Assembly (NCBI GenBank): GCA_037447655.1
Contig: JBBHKE010003030.1
Location: forward strand, 1 to 64,000
Length of the DNA: 64,000 nucleotides
DNA from: Zygnema cylindricum
Lineage: Eukaryota; Streptophyta; Zygnematophyceae; Zygnematales; Zygnemataceae
Reading direction: 5' to 3'
Shown: in pieces, positions 1 to 9,962 of the stretch
Layout: every line of letters begins with the position of its first letter
How positions within the stretch are numbered: the stretch's first letter is position 1
Notes under the pieces: generated by a model
The model's input: the letters and a program-made list of their open reading frames with translations, nothing else
Told to the model about the DNA's origin: nothing
Databases searched by the model: none
Made by a program: the position numbers and the translations under genes

Positions 1-1636
1 CTATTTGTAAGATGTTATTGTCTACCAGTACTTGCATCTCACACTCTTTTTGACCAAATGTCACAATATTTGTATTAATAGCACTAGTTAAGAGAGTGGA
101 TTACAATTACCTATATCTTTTTTCACTGGATTAGTACATTTTACATTTGCTACAATGACGACACCGTTCTCATTTACAATATATTGTGAATATGTTACCA
201 GGATCTCTTCTCTCCTTTTTTTCTCTTTTACGCGCAGTTGTTTTTGTCAGGTAATTGACAGTTCAATTTGTCTGCTTTTCTTGGAGAGAGACAGTCAGCA
301 AAAAACGAATATTTTACGGGTGAGTTTCTGTGGTGGCAGGGAGTTGTTTCAATGTAGGGACAAAATGCCTGTAAGGACCGAAGCAAATTATTTTTATCAA
401 TGTAAATTATATTTTCGATCGAAATTATTTTGGTTTTAATTATTTAAACTTACTGCATTTTTAATCTGCACCTTGATTTTGGGTTGCGGTAGTATATTTG
501 ACAGCTTTACATAGGTTCAAATCCTGAATTGTGTGATTTAAAAGTAATAATAATAATGTCTAATAATGGCTAAGATAATCATGTATTCTCAAGGAAGAGT
601 ATATATATAATGTCTAGGTGGAGAAGCTCATAGTTGGATTTATATTTGGAGGGGTGGTGGGATTTGATTGGCTGAAGATGGCTTATCCCCTTGTATTGGA
701 TGTGTATGATTTCTTTACCACGGAACTGAAGGCGAAGCTTGATGGTTTTCGCATGGTACATCCCTTACCACCTATATTCATTCTTCTACCTTTGCTTTTG
801 TTGTTGCACTTACGAGAATAGCTTCTAGATTGTGGTATTCACTACATCCCAAGCTCCAAATGTATTTTTAAAGGTTTGTTCGAAAATTTCTGACGTGGAT
901 TACGAATTGGTAGGATGTCTTTCACTGTGTTTGGGGATTTGTCCTACTTTTATTCAATCATTATAAAGTTGCAGCTTTTTAAATCTTTATTTCAGTTTTA
1001 GATTCTGGTTTGGATGCTGGTTGTTTTATGTGTCTCTTTTTTTCAGTCTCAGCTAGTTATCGGTTAATCCAGTTCATGTCATTGTCATTGTTCTTCTTCC
1101 TTTATCTCTCTCCTTCTTGCTCTTAGAGGATGCAGTTTACACTTGTCACATAACTCGTTCCTCCTCCTCTTTCCGTCTAATATATCTATTCCTCAATGTC
1201 GTTCTTTGGAACAACTTCTATTATTTTTCCTAGCTTACCTCTTGTGTTACTAATACTTACCCCCAAGTGATGTTTTTGTGTGGACTTTTTTTCCCCTTTG
1301 CTGTCTTCTATTAACATTTTTAGCAAATAGTAACAGTTTTGGGAGATTGGGGTTGTTGCAACAAAAAACAAGCTATTGGAACTGAGGGCAATGGTACAAC
1401 ATCGGCTGTCACAACAGGTTATTTTAAACAAAATATCAAGTATTTCAAATTTTATTGAGATATGTTTGAAACATAGAATGCTGTATAACTCATCCTTCTA
1501 AATGACATTTTTATGTACCTCTTGTGCCAGCATGTTCTGGTGAAACCTAGTTTTGTTTTTAGTGATTTGCATTAATTTTTAGTTTGGCATTCTAATTTGG
1601 TTAGTTACAGACACAGTTGAAAATTGATGTTTTTAT

Positions 1637-1733
1637 AAGGGGGAGAGTAAACATGGCGTTTGTTTGTAAGAGGGAGAGTAATATTCGTTAAGGGGGAGAG
1701 GAAAATCGTAGTTTGTTCATAAGAGGTAGAGTA
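1637..1733 (+). repeat. Four spaced purine-tract motifs resembling LTR-element polypurine tracts
   Basis: The motif AAGGGGGAGAGT or a close variant occurs four times about 20-40 bp apart (near 1637, 1668, 1690 and 1721). The form is like the polypurine tract just upstream of a 3' LTR in copia elements. No LTR or pol remnant is evident beside it, so a decayed retroelement tail is only one possibility. Confidence 0.4.
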
Positions 1734-2628
1734 TAATTGGTGCAAGATCTTCAAGGAAGCAAACAGATCTATATGATCTTATGGCGGTTTTGTCTCACAA
1801 GGGAAGTAGAGCAGTGCCGATTCAAGCCATTATGTGGCGTGGGTGAAGCAGGAAAGCGGTGATGACCCCTTTTATAATTCTCCATTATTAAAGGTGATGG
1901 GTTTTTTAGCGTCCTGTACTTTTCTACTGGTCGCTATTGTAATTTTTTGACTTTTTTTTTACACCACCTATGGATCATTTTTCATATAAATCATTGTCCT
2001 CTGTAGCTATAGTGTACTTCCTTGAAGCAATGAGCTTGGATTATGTATGGGTGAAGCCAAGAAGCAGTGAGCTGTTTTTTATTTACAAGTGGCTACATGA
2101 AACCTAATTATTATTAGTATACAGAACAACTATACCAGTAGATGCAACAGTAGTTTCATATATTATACTTCAACTATTATTATATACATTGTTTATAATA
2201 TAACTCCTACTTCAAATATATTAAACAGATAATAATGTGCATTATTGTATATATTACAAATATTACTTATGTTAAATATGTGTTTTTACGTTTTATATCG
2301 TTTTATACTATATCAGTTACATGTGATAGAAATATTATTTGATATGTTATATACATTGGAATTGTCGTTATATATACGACATTAAGTAATTTTTGTTATT
2401 CAGGTGTAAGTGTTTTTTTTTCGGCTTTTGGGAGTTCTATTTTAGGTAAGCTCATTATGACACGAAAACCTCTTTTTCGATTACATGTTACAGGGTTTGG
2501 GAATTGTTTGTTTCTTGCTCTTTCCTTATTATTGTTTGGTTGTGAGTCTAAATATTCTTATGTAAAAAAGGTAATTATTAGTTATTTGTTTTTCTAGAGC
2601 ATTGTCTGCTCCTGCTGAAAGATGGGCT

Positions 2629-2753
2629 GATGATGATGACGATGATGATAATGATGTAATGATGATGATAATGATGATGTAATGATGATGATGATGTAAT
2701 GATGATGATGATGTAATGATGATGATAATGATGTTGACGATGATGATGTTGAC

Positions 2754-2787
<34 letters not shown>

Positions 2788-2840
2788 TAATGATAATGAT
2801 GATGATGTTAACAATGATGATGATGATGATGATGATGTAA
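2629..2840 (+). repeat. Imperfect (GAT)n microsatellite
   Basis: About 210 bp of GAT/ATG trinucleotides interrupted by TAA, GAC and AAT units, including a pure run near 2755-2785. The apparent Ser/His-rich frame on the minus strand is a by-product of the repeat. Confidence 0.9.
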
Positions 2841-3019
2841 TCAAAGTATCATAAAAACAAAGCATTCAAAGTATTTGTATTGTATTAAAAAAAAAAGAGA
2901 AAAAAAACAATGTTTGTAATATTGGTCATATAAACAAAAACCAAAGGAATCAAGTACCACCGAAACAAAGTAGTCAAAGTATTTGTGTTGTATTTAAAAA
3001 AAATATTTATACCAGTGTT

Positions 3020-3092
3020 TGTAATGTTGGTCAACCTTTGAGCTGATAATGACGTTCAACCACTTTCTTGGTCTTAAGACTACATTGATTGA
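3020..3092 (+). repeat. Copy 1 of a degenerate host repeat
   Basis: The unit reads approximately GTAATGTTGGTCAACC..GAGCTGATAATGA..., followed by GGTCTTAAGACTA and TTGATTGATC. Related copies lie at 33941-34010, 34094-34175 and 47533-47612. With the transposons removed these are neighbours, so they belong to one repetitive host locus. The unit is informative because the gypsy element landed in such a copy (see 3183-33940). Confidence 0.65.
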
Positions 3093-3182
3093 TCGAAAAA
3101 ACAAAAAAAACAAAAAAATGAAAGTAGCAAAGTAATTGAATAAACAAATATTATGAATGAAAATAAGTGTTTGTACTGTTTG

Positions 3183-3694
3183 TGTAACATGGTTAAAGGA
3201 TTTTGGACCTGAAGACGATGAAACTGCTATGGTTGCGAAAGCGGTGTAGCGCAACTGCGACGACAGACTAGGTGCGCAGCTTAGCAGCAGAGCAACGCAA
3301 CGTAGCAAGAGAGCAGCGCAGCGTAGCAGTAGAGTGTCGTAGCTTAGCAGTTTAGCAACATAGCAGAATGTGAAATTTACGATAGGTTTCTAGAACCTAG
3401 TATAGATATGATGTAGTTGTCGGTGGCTGTCCACGTGTAGAATAATAGGACAGTTATTGAACCTGTTTGACTAATCGAAAAGTAGTTTAAATAGCAAAGC
3501 TAGCGTAGCGTAGTGAGGACACTCTTTTTCCTGCAGACTTCTTCGGCTAAAGCACTTAACTTTGTAATCTCTTCTGGATAAACACTTATGTAGGTTGTGT
3601 GTGCTACTTGTCTTGCTGTTGCTACGAGGGGATTTTTGGCATATTCCGCTGTACACGACCAGTGTGTGTGACCGATTTTTTTACGTCTTGTACA
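3183..3694 (+). repeat. 5' LTR of the gypsy element
   Basis: Starts TGTAACATGG and ends TTGTACA, two bases before the PBS. It aligns with 33262-33940 from the GATTTTGGACC segment to the end. The first ~75 bp keep an open frame ending GTGTAG that matches the C-terminal tail of the polyprotein. The middle is built from repeats of the AGCAGCGYAGC type (about 3250-3360). It is shorter than the 3' LTR, which has an internal duplication. Confidence 0.8.
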
Positions 3695-3696
3695 AT

Positions 3697-3708
3697 TGGT
3701 ATCAAAGG
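3697..3708 (+). other. Gypsy primer-binding site (initiator tRNA-Met 3' end type)
   Basis: TGGTATCAAAGG follows the LTR after 2 bp. The common plant site complementary to the 3' end of initiator tRNA-Met is TGGTATCAGAGC, so the first eight bases match. This contrasts with the copia elements in the window, which use the anticodon arm. Confidence 0.7.
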
Positions 3709-3729
3709 CGTTCCTTGTGACTCGACAGC

Positions 3730-4505
3730 ATGGAAGGACACGGAGTATCCAACATGTTGGAGCGAGTCTTTCGGGAATTGGAGAATGTCAGGTTGCATAA
3801 CGCTCACTTGAGTGATACCGTAGCTACTTTGGAATCTCGACTTGACGAGCGAGCACGTGGAAGCATTGAGAAAGATTTTAGGAGACCTAAGTTGAGACTT
3901 CCCTAGGAGTTTGATTCTGCTCGACATAAGAATTTAGAGGTCTGTTTTCAGTGATGAACTGCCTTGAGAATTTTCCCAGCCTATCTGATAGTGAGAAGAT
4001 TCATTACGCGGGGGGGTTACTCAAAGGGGCGGCTAAGGTTTGGTGGAGAACTTTGGTGGAAGCCGAAGAGATACCGCAAGTGTGGACTCTCTTCGTTCAA
4101 CTCCTATGTGACTCTTGGCAACCCGTGAACACGATTAAAAAAGCAAGGGATAAAATCTCGGTGTTGAAGCAACACATTTCTGTTTTGGAGTATACGCAAC
4201 GATATTTAGAGTGCAAGGTTCAGATCTCGAAAATGATTGAAGACGAAGCGATGAACCGATATGTTAAGGGACTCAAGGCGTCTATTCGGAGGGATGTGGA
4301 ACAGTGGCTTGCACGGGAAACGACAACTCCTAGTCTTGCGCTAATTGTCCAATTCGTAGAGCGGACCGATTACGTCGATTTCACGCTTCGGAGATCTTAC
4401 CTTTTTGGATCGAGTAGCAATGGAGGAGGTCGAAGGGACGACGGTCCAACTCCTATGGAGTTAGGGGCTAATAAGAAGGACGGGGACACAGTTAATGTCA
4501 TCTAG
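3730..4505 (+). pseudogene. gag: Gypsy gag (capsid), frameshifted
   Basis: The frame opens with ATG 36 bp after the LTR: an N-terminal stretch with a heptad-like ELENVRLHNAHLSD segment, then an amber stop near 3903 and a frameshift near 3950. From 3951 a 184-residue frame covers the retrotransposon Gag domain (GGLLKGAAKVWW, later RDKISVLKQ, ending in PTPMELGA, the usual motif just before the zinc knuckle). Product: the capsid of the virus-like particle. Not functional as written. Confidence 0.8.
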
Positions 4506-4570
4506 AAGAAGAAGAGGACAGCTAAAACGAAGTCTAGCGAATTATCCCCGAAGAGCTACAATGACGGAAG

Positions 4571-5187
4571 CTGAATGGACTGTGCTTCCAGTGCGGTTCC
4601 TTGGATCACGTGGCCAGAGAATGCCCAAAAAGGAGAGTTCCTATAAGAGGCAAACTCATCGTCATGAGACTTGTCGGAGAAGGTGGTGACCCTTTGGTCT
4701 TTCGAGGCAGAATAGGGGACAACGCCATTAGTTTCATGGTAGACTCAGGCGCGTCGGGAAATTTCGTCAACGAAAGGAAGGTCAAGAAGTTGAAATTGCA
4801 GCTCTTCAAGATTCCAAACCATCAATCCGTCCAGCTTGCTGATGGTAGCTCCATTGATATCACCCATCGCACGCCTCAGTTACGTGTTAATATGGGGAAA
4901 TTTCAATTGTATGAGGTCTTCCACGTACTACTTCTTGGGGCTCATGAGGTAATTTTGGGGAAACTATGGCTCCAAAGGTGGAATCCGGTAATTGATTGGA
5001 AGAAGAATGAAATGAAGGTGAAAAAGGCGAAAAAGGGTTTGAGGTAACTATGCGAGTGGCTGGTAAAGTTCCAAAAGAGGGAAACTTCCTTTTGGATTTA
5101 CAACTTAAAAGGGTGCTCAAGAAAGGGGAAGCAATTCGATTGGCAGTCATACGACCCGTGGAGGAAGTGCATGAGGAAATTCCGTAG
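4571..5187 (+). pseudogene. Gypsy zinc knuckle and aspartic protease
   Basis: A CCHC zinc knuckle (CFQCGSLDHVAREC, about 4583-4624) is followed by a retropepsin-like domain with the active-site motif FMVDSGASG (about 4734-4760) and the later VILGKLWL segment typical of gypsy proteases. A stop at 5045-5047 ends this frame. The sequence continues in another frame as a linker toward RT to 5187. A 40-50 bp direct repeat (GGATCTTGACTTC...ACGACGATAG) precedes the copia insertion and continues at 14363-14401. Confidence 0.8.
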
Positions 5188-5265
5188 GATTGGAAACAAA
5201 CGGATCTTGACTTCAGCTCGAAAGCGAAAAACGACGATAGATTGAAAACAAATGGATCTTGACTT

Positions 5266-6277
5266 TGTAGAAATTAATGATCCATTTTAAACATTTTCTG
5301 GTCCAAACAGAAATATGGGCAGCCGTGGCAAAATACCTCTAATTTCCAACCCTCAAACTCACAAACACCAAGAAACTGGCAGGAGCTGAGCCATGGCCAC
5401 CAGGCCATCCAAAGGATACGGAATTACAGGTTAGGGGAGCTTAAAAGGCCACATGATTTGATCCTAGTACCTACTGGCGTAAATAGAAATAGTTTGTAGT
5501 TTTAAATTAAGTCTAAAACTAGTGTTACGTACTATATGGTTTGATATTTATTTGAACATCAATACGTAGGATAATTCATTTAACTGTAATTGTTCACGGG
5601 ATACATAGATCCGATAATGTATAAGTACGGATTACGGTACGAACTAAAAATCAATACCGCGCAATTATTTTTTAAGTGAAACGAATACCGCGCATGTATT
5701 TATTACGGCTACGATTAAATTTGAATTTAATCGGACGGCCGGATATAGCGCCGAGACCGCGGAAGAAGATTTCCGCGATTTGTGGCCATCGCCACGTCAG
5801 ATGACACGTGGCGAAATTACATTGGATCGTGGTATCTCCGGAGATTATGGCACCGAATCTGGATATGACATGTGTCCACATTTAGGCCATGTCGTACAAT
5901 GTCCGTTCATAAAGTACACCGACAGTTGTACTTTTGCGTACGGAACTGTAATCTGATTGGTTCCGTACATCAGTAGATAGAGTCTGTGAGAGAGATAGGA
6001 CTTAGAAAAATTAGGAGATAAGACCCTCTCTCCCAGAGAGCTTCTGTACAAAAGGTCAACTTTGACCCTCCATAACTTACTGCTCAGGGGAGCAAATTCA
6101 GAAATTCTTTTTGCTATCGACTCAGGGGAGTCTTGCCTTCATAAGGGTGTAGGTGGTCAGAGTTTTTGTCTACCAGGGTGGCAGTTGTTCTTGCTGAAAC
6201 ACAAAAGGGTCAGAGTTATCCTTGAGGCTTCTTGGAAGCTGTCAAATCTGAGGACTTATGGAGGTCTCAGAGTTTCA
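5266..6277 (+). repeat. First LTR of array A
   Basis: 1,012 bp, starts TGTAGAAATTAATG and ends CTCAGAGTTTCA. Carries GACACGTGGC (5803-5812), a perfect ABRE/G-box core. The last 20 bp contain an ATG (6258) in phase with Gag. The adjoining PBS (6278-6292, GGTTATCGGCCCACC) has one change that turns the central ATG into ATC. Confidence 0.85.
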
Positions 6278-7908
6278 GGTTATCGGCCCACCCTCTAGGG
6301 TACCAATCTTTAATGGAACTGGCTAGTATGATGATAGGGAGCTCTATGCGACAAAAGGTTTTGGGGGATAGTGAGTTGAAGGTTGGGGCGTCCATGAAGT
6401 CTTGGAATCCCTCTAGGGTTTCGAGGAAGCAGATTCACCAGGAAAGAGGATCCACTTTCAATGGAGAAAACAAAGGAAGGAGAAGTGGTGGACAAAGGAA
6501 AGGAGAAAGAGGCGACCACACCAATAGCAACTGGTTCGGCTTTCATGTCACCTATTCCGAGGAACGAGGAGAATGATGTTGTTTTTAGAAAGCTTTACTC
6601 CTCTTTATGCCTCAGCTGTGAGAGAGAGTTGTTCAGAACTTAAGCTATTTTTGGTTGAGTTCGGTTCAGTACTTACCGAAATTAGTGTGACAGTGAAGTT
6701 GGGAGTTCACGGTTCATTCACACTTGGGACACGTGTCGTCACTTGGGAGAATGCGTGAGTATGTCCTCCGTGGACGTACGGAAATTCGGCAGCACCACTG
6801 GACTTCGTAAAGTCAATTCTACGGTGCCAAATCCTCTAATCGGACCGCTGACAGCCGCCGCCAACAAATAGTGACGAGGCGTGACTAAATCATTATCACT
6901 TTACGTTGTCTGAACTTCGCTGTAAATATTTGTGATAGAATGTTAGATGTACGGCTAGAATGCCTCCGTACAGCTTAGTGTAGTTTCGGTGTATAAAAGT
7001 AGGACTTAGTGAATTTGATTTTTAGGAACAAATGATATGAAAATTGTACACTCAGTTTTATGTAATTGCATTTCTACATATCTAAGAGATTTGTGAGCGG
7101 AATTGATTGAAATATAATGTGTGTGTTCCTTTGTATGTTATGTACAGTGTGGCAAATTATCAAGACATTTAGAGAGTTTTTCTAAAAGTTATAGTCTGTC
7201 AAAGATGCTGTTCAGCCATCGGTATTTGTGGAAGCTTCCTCTCTTGATTTGTTCTACGATGACTACTGCTGCATCTTCTTCATCTTTAGTGCCAGCAGTT
7301 GTGTCAGAACAACAAATGATACTGAAACCTGGGACTTCAACAATATGGCGGCAAAGCACTTCATCCTACGCCATCTCACTCAAGGACTTCCATGTCCTCA
7401 TTTGCAGGTAGAAAGGGCATCCGATCTTTGGATGGCTCTCATAGAGATGTACCGAAGTGGTACGATTCAGCAACAACAGTTGGCTGATCAGAAAGTTAAG
7501 GAGTATGTATACAAAGGGGGGAAGATGTTGGATTTTTGCAATGAGCTTGCTACACTCTTCATGGAGCTAGAGAGTGCGGGAAAAGATTTTAGTGAAAAAG
7601 AAAAGGTTAACTGTTTACTGATGAAGTTACCCGATGAGTTTGAGAACATAGTCAACCGTGTGCAGGACTTGCCGGACTCAAGGTGGATATGGAACTCAGT
7701 GGTAGGGATGATTCTCGTTCGGGAGAATACGATTGAGATTCGAAGGGGAGGAAAGAGTGGCCAAGCCTTGGCAACTGCGACCGATTGGAGGAACAAGGAT
7801 TCCTGGAAACCGGTCGGAAACTATTGGGGGAGGGAGCTGAAAAATCAGACCGACGAGTTTGGACAAAGAGCTCCCAAAGGATTATGTCATTTTTGTAAGA
7901 AACCTGGG
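6258..7908 (+). pseudogene. gag: Copia gag of A1, truncated and interrupted
   Basis: Begins MEVSEFQ in the LTR and continues VIGPPSR across the PBS. A short deletion near 6325 shifts the frame. At 6577 a solo LTR interrupts the gene, and coding resumes at 7315 (DTETWDFNNM). The C-terminal part has the UBN2/Gag-like core (HFILRHLTQGL, WMALIEMYRSG, MLDFCNELATL) and stops in the zinc knuckle at CHFCKKPG, where the next LTR begins. No pol remains. Confidence 0.85.
6577..7314 (+). mobile_element. Solo LTR, copia family III, inside A1 gag
   Basis: 738 bp from TGTTGTTTTTAGAAAGC to CAGAACAACA, flanked by the perfect duplication AATGA (6572-6576, 7315-7319). Removing it restores the gag sequence seen in A2 and E. 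Its relative at 34201-47483 shares the beginning, the middle (GTACGGCTAGAATGCCTCC region) and the end. The last 56 bp carry an in-phase ATG (7259) and encode MTTAASSSS...VVSEQ. An ACACGTGTC site lies near 6730. Confidence 0.92.
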
Positions 7909-8956
7909 TGTAGAAACTAATGGTTTTAGAGTATTTTCTAGGTTTGAAAAGAAATAAAGAAGCCGAGGTAGTCTATCTCTAACTTCTCTCTCCAACTCTC
8001 AAACTTGTCGCAGTCACTGAGAAATTGGAGAGGAAGCTAGAGCCATGGCAACCTAGGCTATCCTGAGGTTTAAGGGAAATTTATATTAGTTAGGGTTTAT
8101 TTATTTAAAATGTATGTGCCGGCGACAGGAACTGATCCTTGTACCTACTGGCCAGCAGACAGGAAATAGCTGGTAGCCTTAGCCGTTAAGTCTAGGATTA
8201 ATGCTACGTACTATGTAGTTTGATAATTAATTAAATATGTATACATACGATAAATCATTTAACTGTAAAGATTACGGGATACATAGATCCAGTTATATAT
8301 AAAGTACGGATTACGGTACGAACTAAAAATCAATACCACGCATTTGTTTTGTAAGTGAAACAAATACCGCGCATGTGTTTATTAGAGCTACGATTAAAAT
8401 AGATTCTAATCAGTCGGCCGCAATTAGCGCCGAGATCACGGAGGAAGATTTCGGCGTTTTGTGGCCATCGCCACATCGGATGACGCGTGGCGAAATTACG
8501 TTGGATCGTGGAATCTCCGGAGATTATGACACCGAATCCGGATATGACATGTGTCGACATTTAGGCCATGTGGTACAATGTCCGTACCTAAAGTACACCG
8601 GCAGCTGTACTTTTGCGTACGGAACTGTATTCTGATTGGTTTTGTACATCAGTAGATAGAGTCTCTGAGAGAGATAGGACTTAGAAAAATTAAGATAAAA
8701 GACCCTCTCTTCCAGAGAGCTTCTGTACAAAAGGTCAACTTTGACCCTCCATAACTTACTGCTCAAGGGAGCAAATTCAGAGATTCTTTTTGCTATCGAC
8801 TCAGGGGAGTCTTGCCTTCACAGGGGTGTAGGTGGTGAGGGTTTTTGTCTGCCAAGGTGGTAGTTATTTTTGCTGAAACACAAAGGGGTCAGGATTATCT
8901 TAGAGGCTTCTTGGAAGCTGTCTACTTTGAGGACTTATGGAGGTCTCAGAGTTTCA
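7909..8956 (+). repeat. Middle LTR of array A (5' LTR of A2)
   Basis: 1,048 bp, TGTAGAAACTAATGG to CTCAGAGTTTCA. It is preceded directly by gag codons of A1, with no polypurine tract, so the A1 deletion ended exactly at the LTR. The ABRE position holds GACGCGTGGC, one change from the consensus. An in-phase ATG lies 20 bp from the end (8937). Confidence 0.88.
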
Positions 8957-9962
8957 GGTTATGGGCCCACCCTCTAGGGTACCAATCTTTAATGGAACTG
9001 GCTTCACATACTGGGAAAGTATGATGATAGGAGCTATATACGAAAAAAGGTTTTGGGGGATAGTGAGTGGACGGTTGGGGCGTCCATCAAGTCTTGGAAT
9101 TCCTCTAGGGTTTGGAGGAACCAGATTCACCAGGAAAGAGGATCCACCTTCAACGGAGGAAATAAAAGAAGGAGAGGTGGTGGACAAAGGAAAGGAGAAG
9201 GAGACGACCACACCAATAGCAAGTGGTTCGACATTTATGTCACCTATTCCGAGGAATGATGAGAATGATACTGAAACCTGGACTTCAAAAATATGGTGGC
9301 AAAGCACTTCATCCTAAGCCATCTCACTCAAGGACTTGCATGTCCTCATTTGCAGGTAGAAAGGGCATCTGATCTTTGGATGGCTCTCATAGAGATGTAC
9401 GGAAGTGGTATGATTCAGCAACAACAGTTGGCTGATCAGAAAGTTAAAGCGTATGTATACAAAGGGGGAAATATGTTGGATTTTTGCAATGAGCTTGCTA
9501 CACTCTTCATGGAGCTACAAAGCGCGGGAAAAGATTTTAGTGAAAAAGAAAAGGTTAACTGTTTACTGATGAAGTTACCTGATGAGTTCGTGAACATAGT
9601 TTACCGTGTGCAGGACTTGCTTGACTCAAGGTGGATATGGAACTCAGTGGTAGGGAAGATTCTCGTTCAAGAGAATCCAATTGAGATCCGAACGGGAGGA
9701 AAGAGTGGCCAAGCCTTGGCAACAGCGACTGATTTGAGGAACAGGGATTCCCGAAAACCGGTCGAAAACTATGGGGGTAAGGAGCAGAAAAAACAATCAG
9801 ACGAGTTTGAACTAAGGGCTCCCAAAGGTTTATGTCATTTTTGTAAGAAACCGGGCACTATTCGCAGAGTGCACTAAGCTAACCGAGCTTCGGCTAAAGG
9901 AGGGGCAGACTGGTGGTACCCCGAGAGGAAAGAAAAAATCCCTTATTACACAGGTACTTGAG
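8937..9962 (+). pseudogene. gag: Copia gag of A2, two frameshifts
   Basis: Starts in the LTR: MEVSEFQVMGPPSRVPIFNG. A one-base deletion near 9283 (ETWDFNN becomes ETWTSK) moves the frame. The core follows (HFILSHLTQGL, YVYKGGNMLDFCNEL, LMKLPDEF). The zinc knuckle begins CHFCKKPG, but a lesion near 9856 breaks the remaining HYMAEC part. The following acidic linker (EDEDDELLLDEEL) leads to protease. In related intact reading, gag and pol share one frame, as usual for copia. Confidence 0.85.
8957..8971 (+). other. Copia primer-binding site of A2 (tRNA-Met anticodon-arm type)
   Basis: GGTTATGGGCCCACC starts immediately after the LTR. It is the complement of GGTGGGCCCATAACC, the anticodon stem-loop of plant initiator tRNA-Met, and the ATG inside it pairs with the CAU anticodon. 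Drosophila copia uses the same region of its tRNA. Confidence 0.85.

Larger units (their letters stand above)
1..3177. other. Host DNA without a recognisable gene
   Basis: This AT-rich stretch ends at the gypsy target site. The open frames in it are short, lack recognisable domains and have no supporting splice context that I can see. It contains a cluster of purine-rich motifs (1637-1733), an imperfect GAT repeat (2629-2840) and one copy of a degenerate host repeat (3020-3092). It could be intergenic or intronic. Confidence 0.55.

Noticed and set aside
2578-2865. Ser/His-rich open frame on the minus strand
   Set aside because: It is a translation of the GAT microsatellite and has no non-repetitive coding part.
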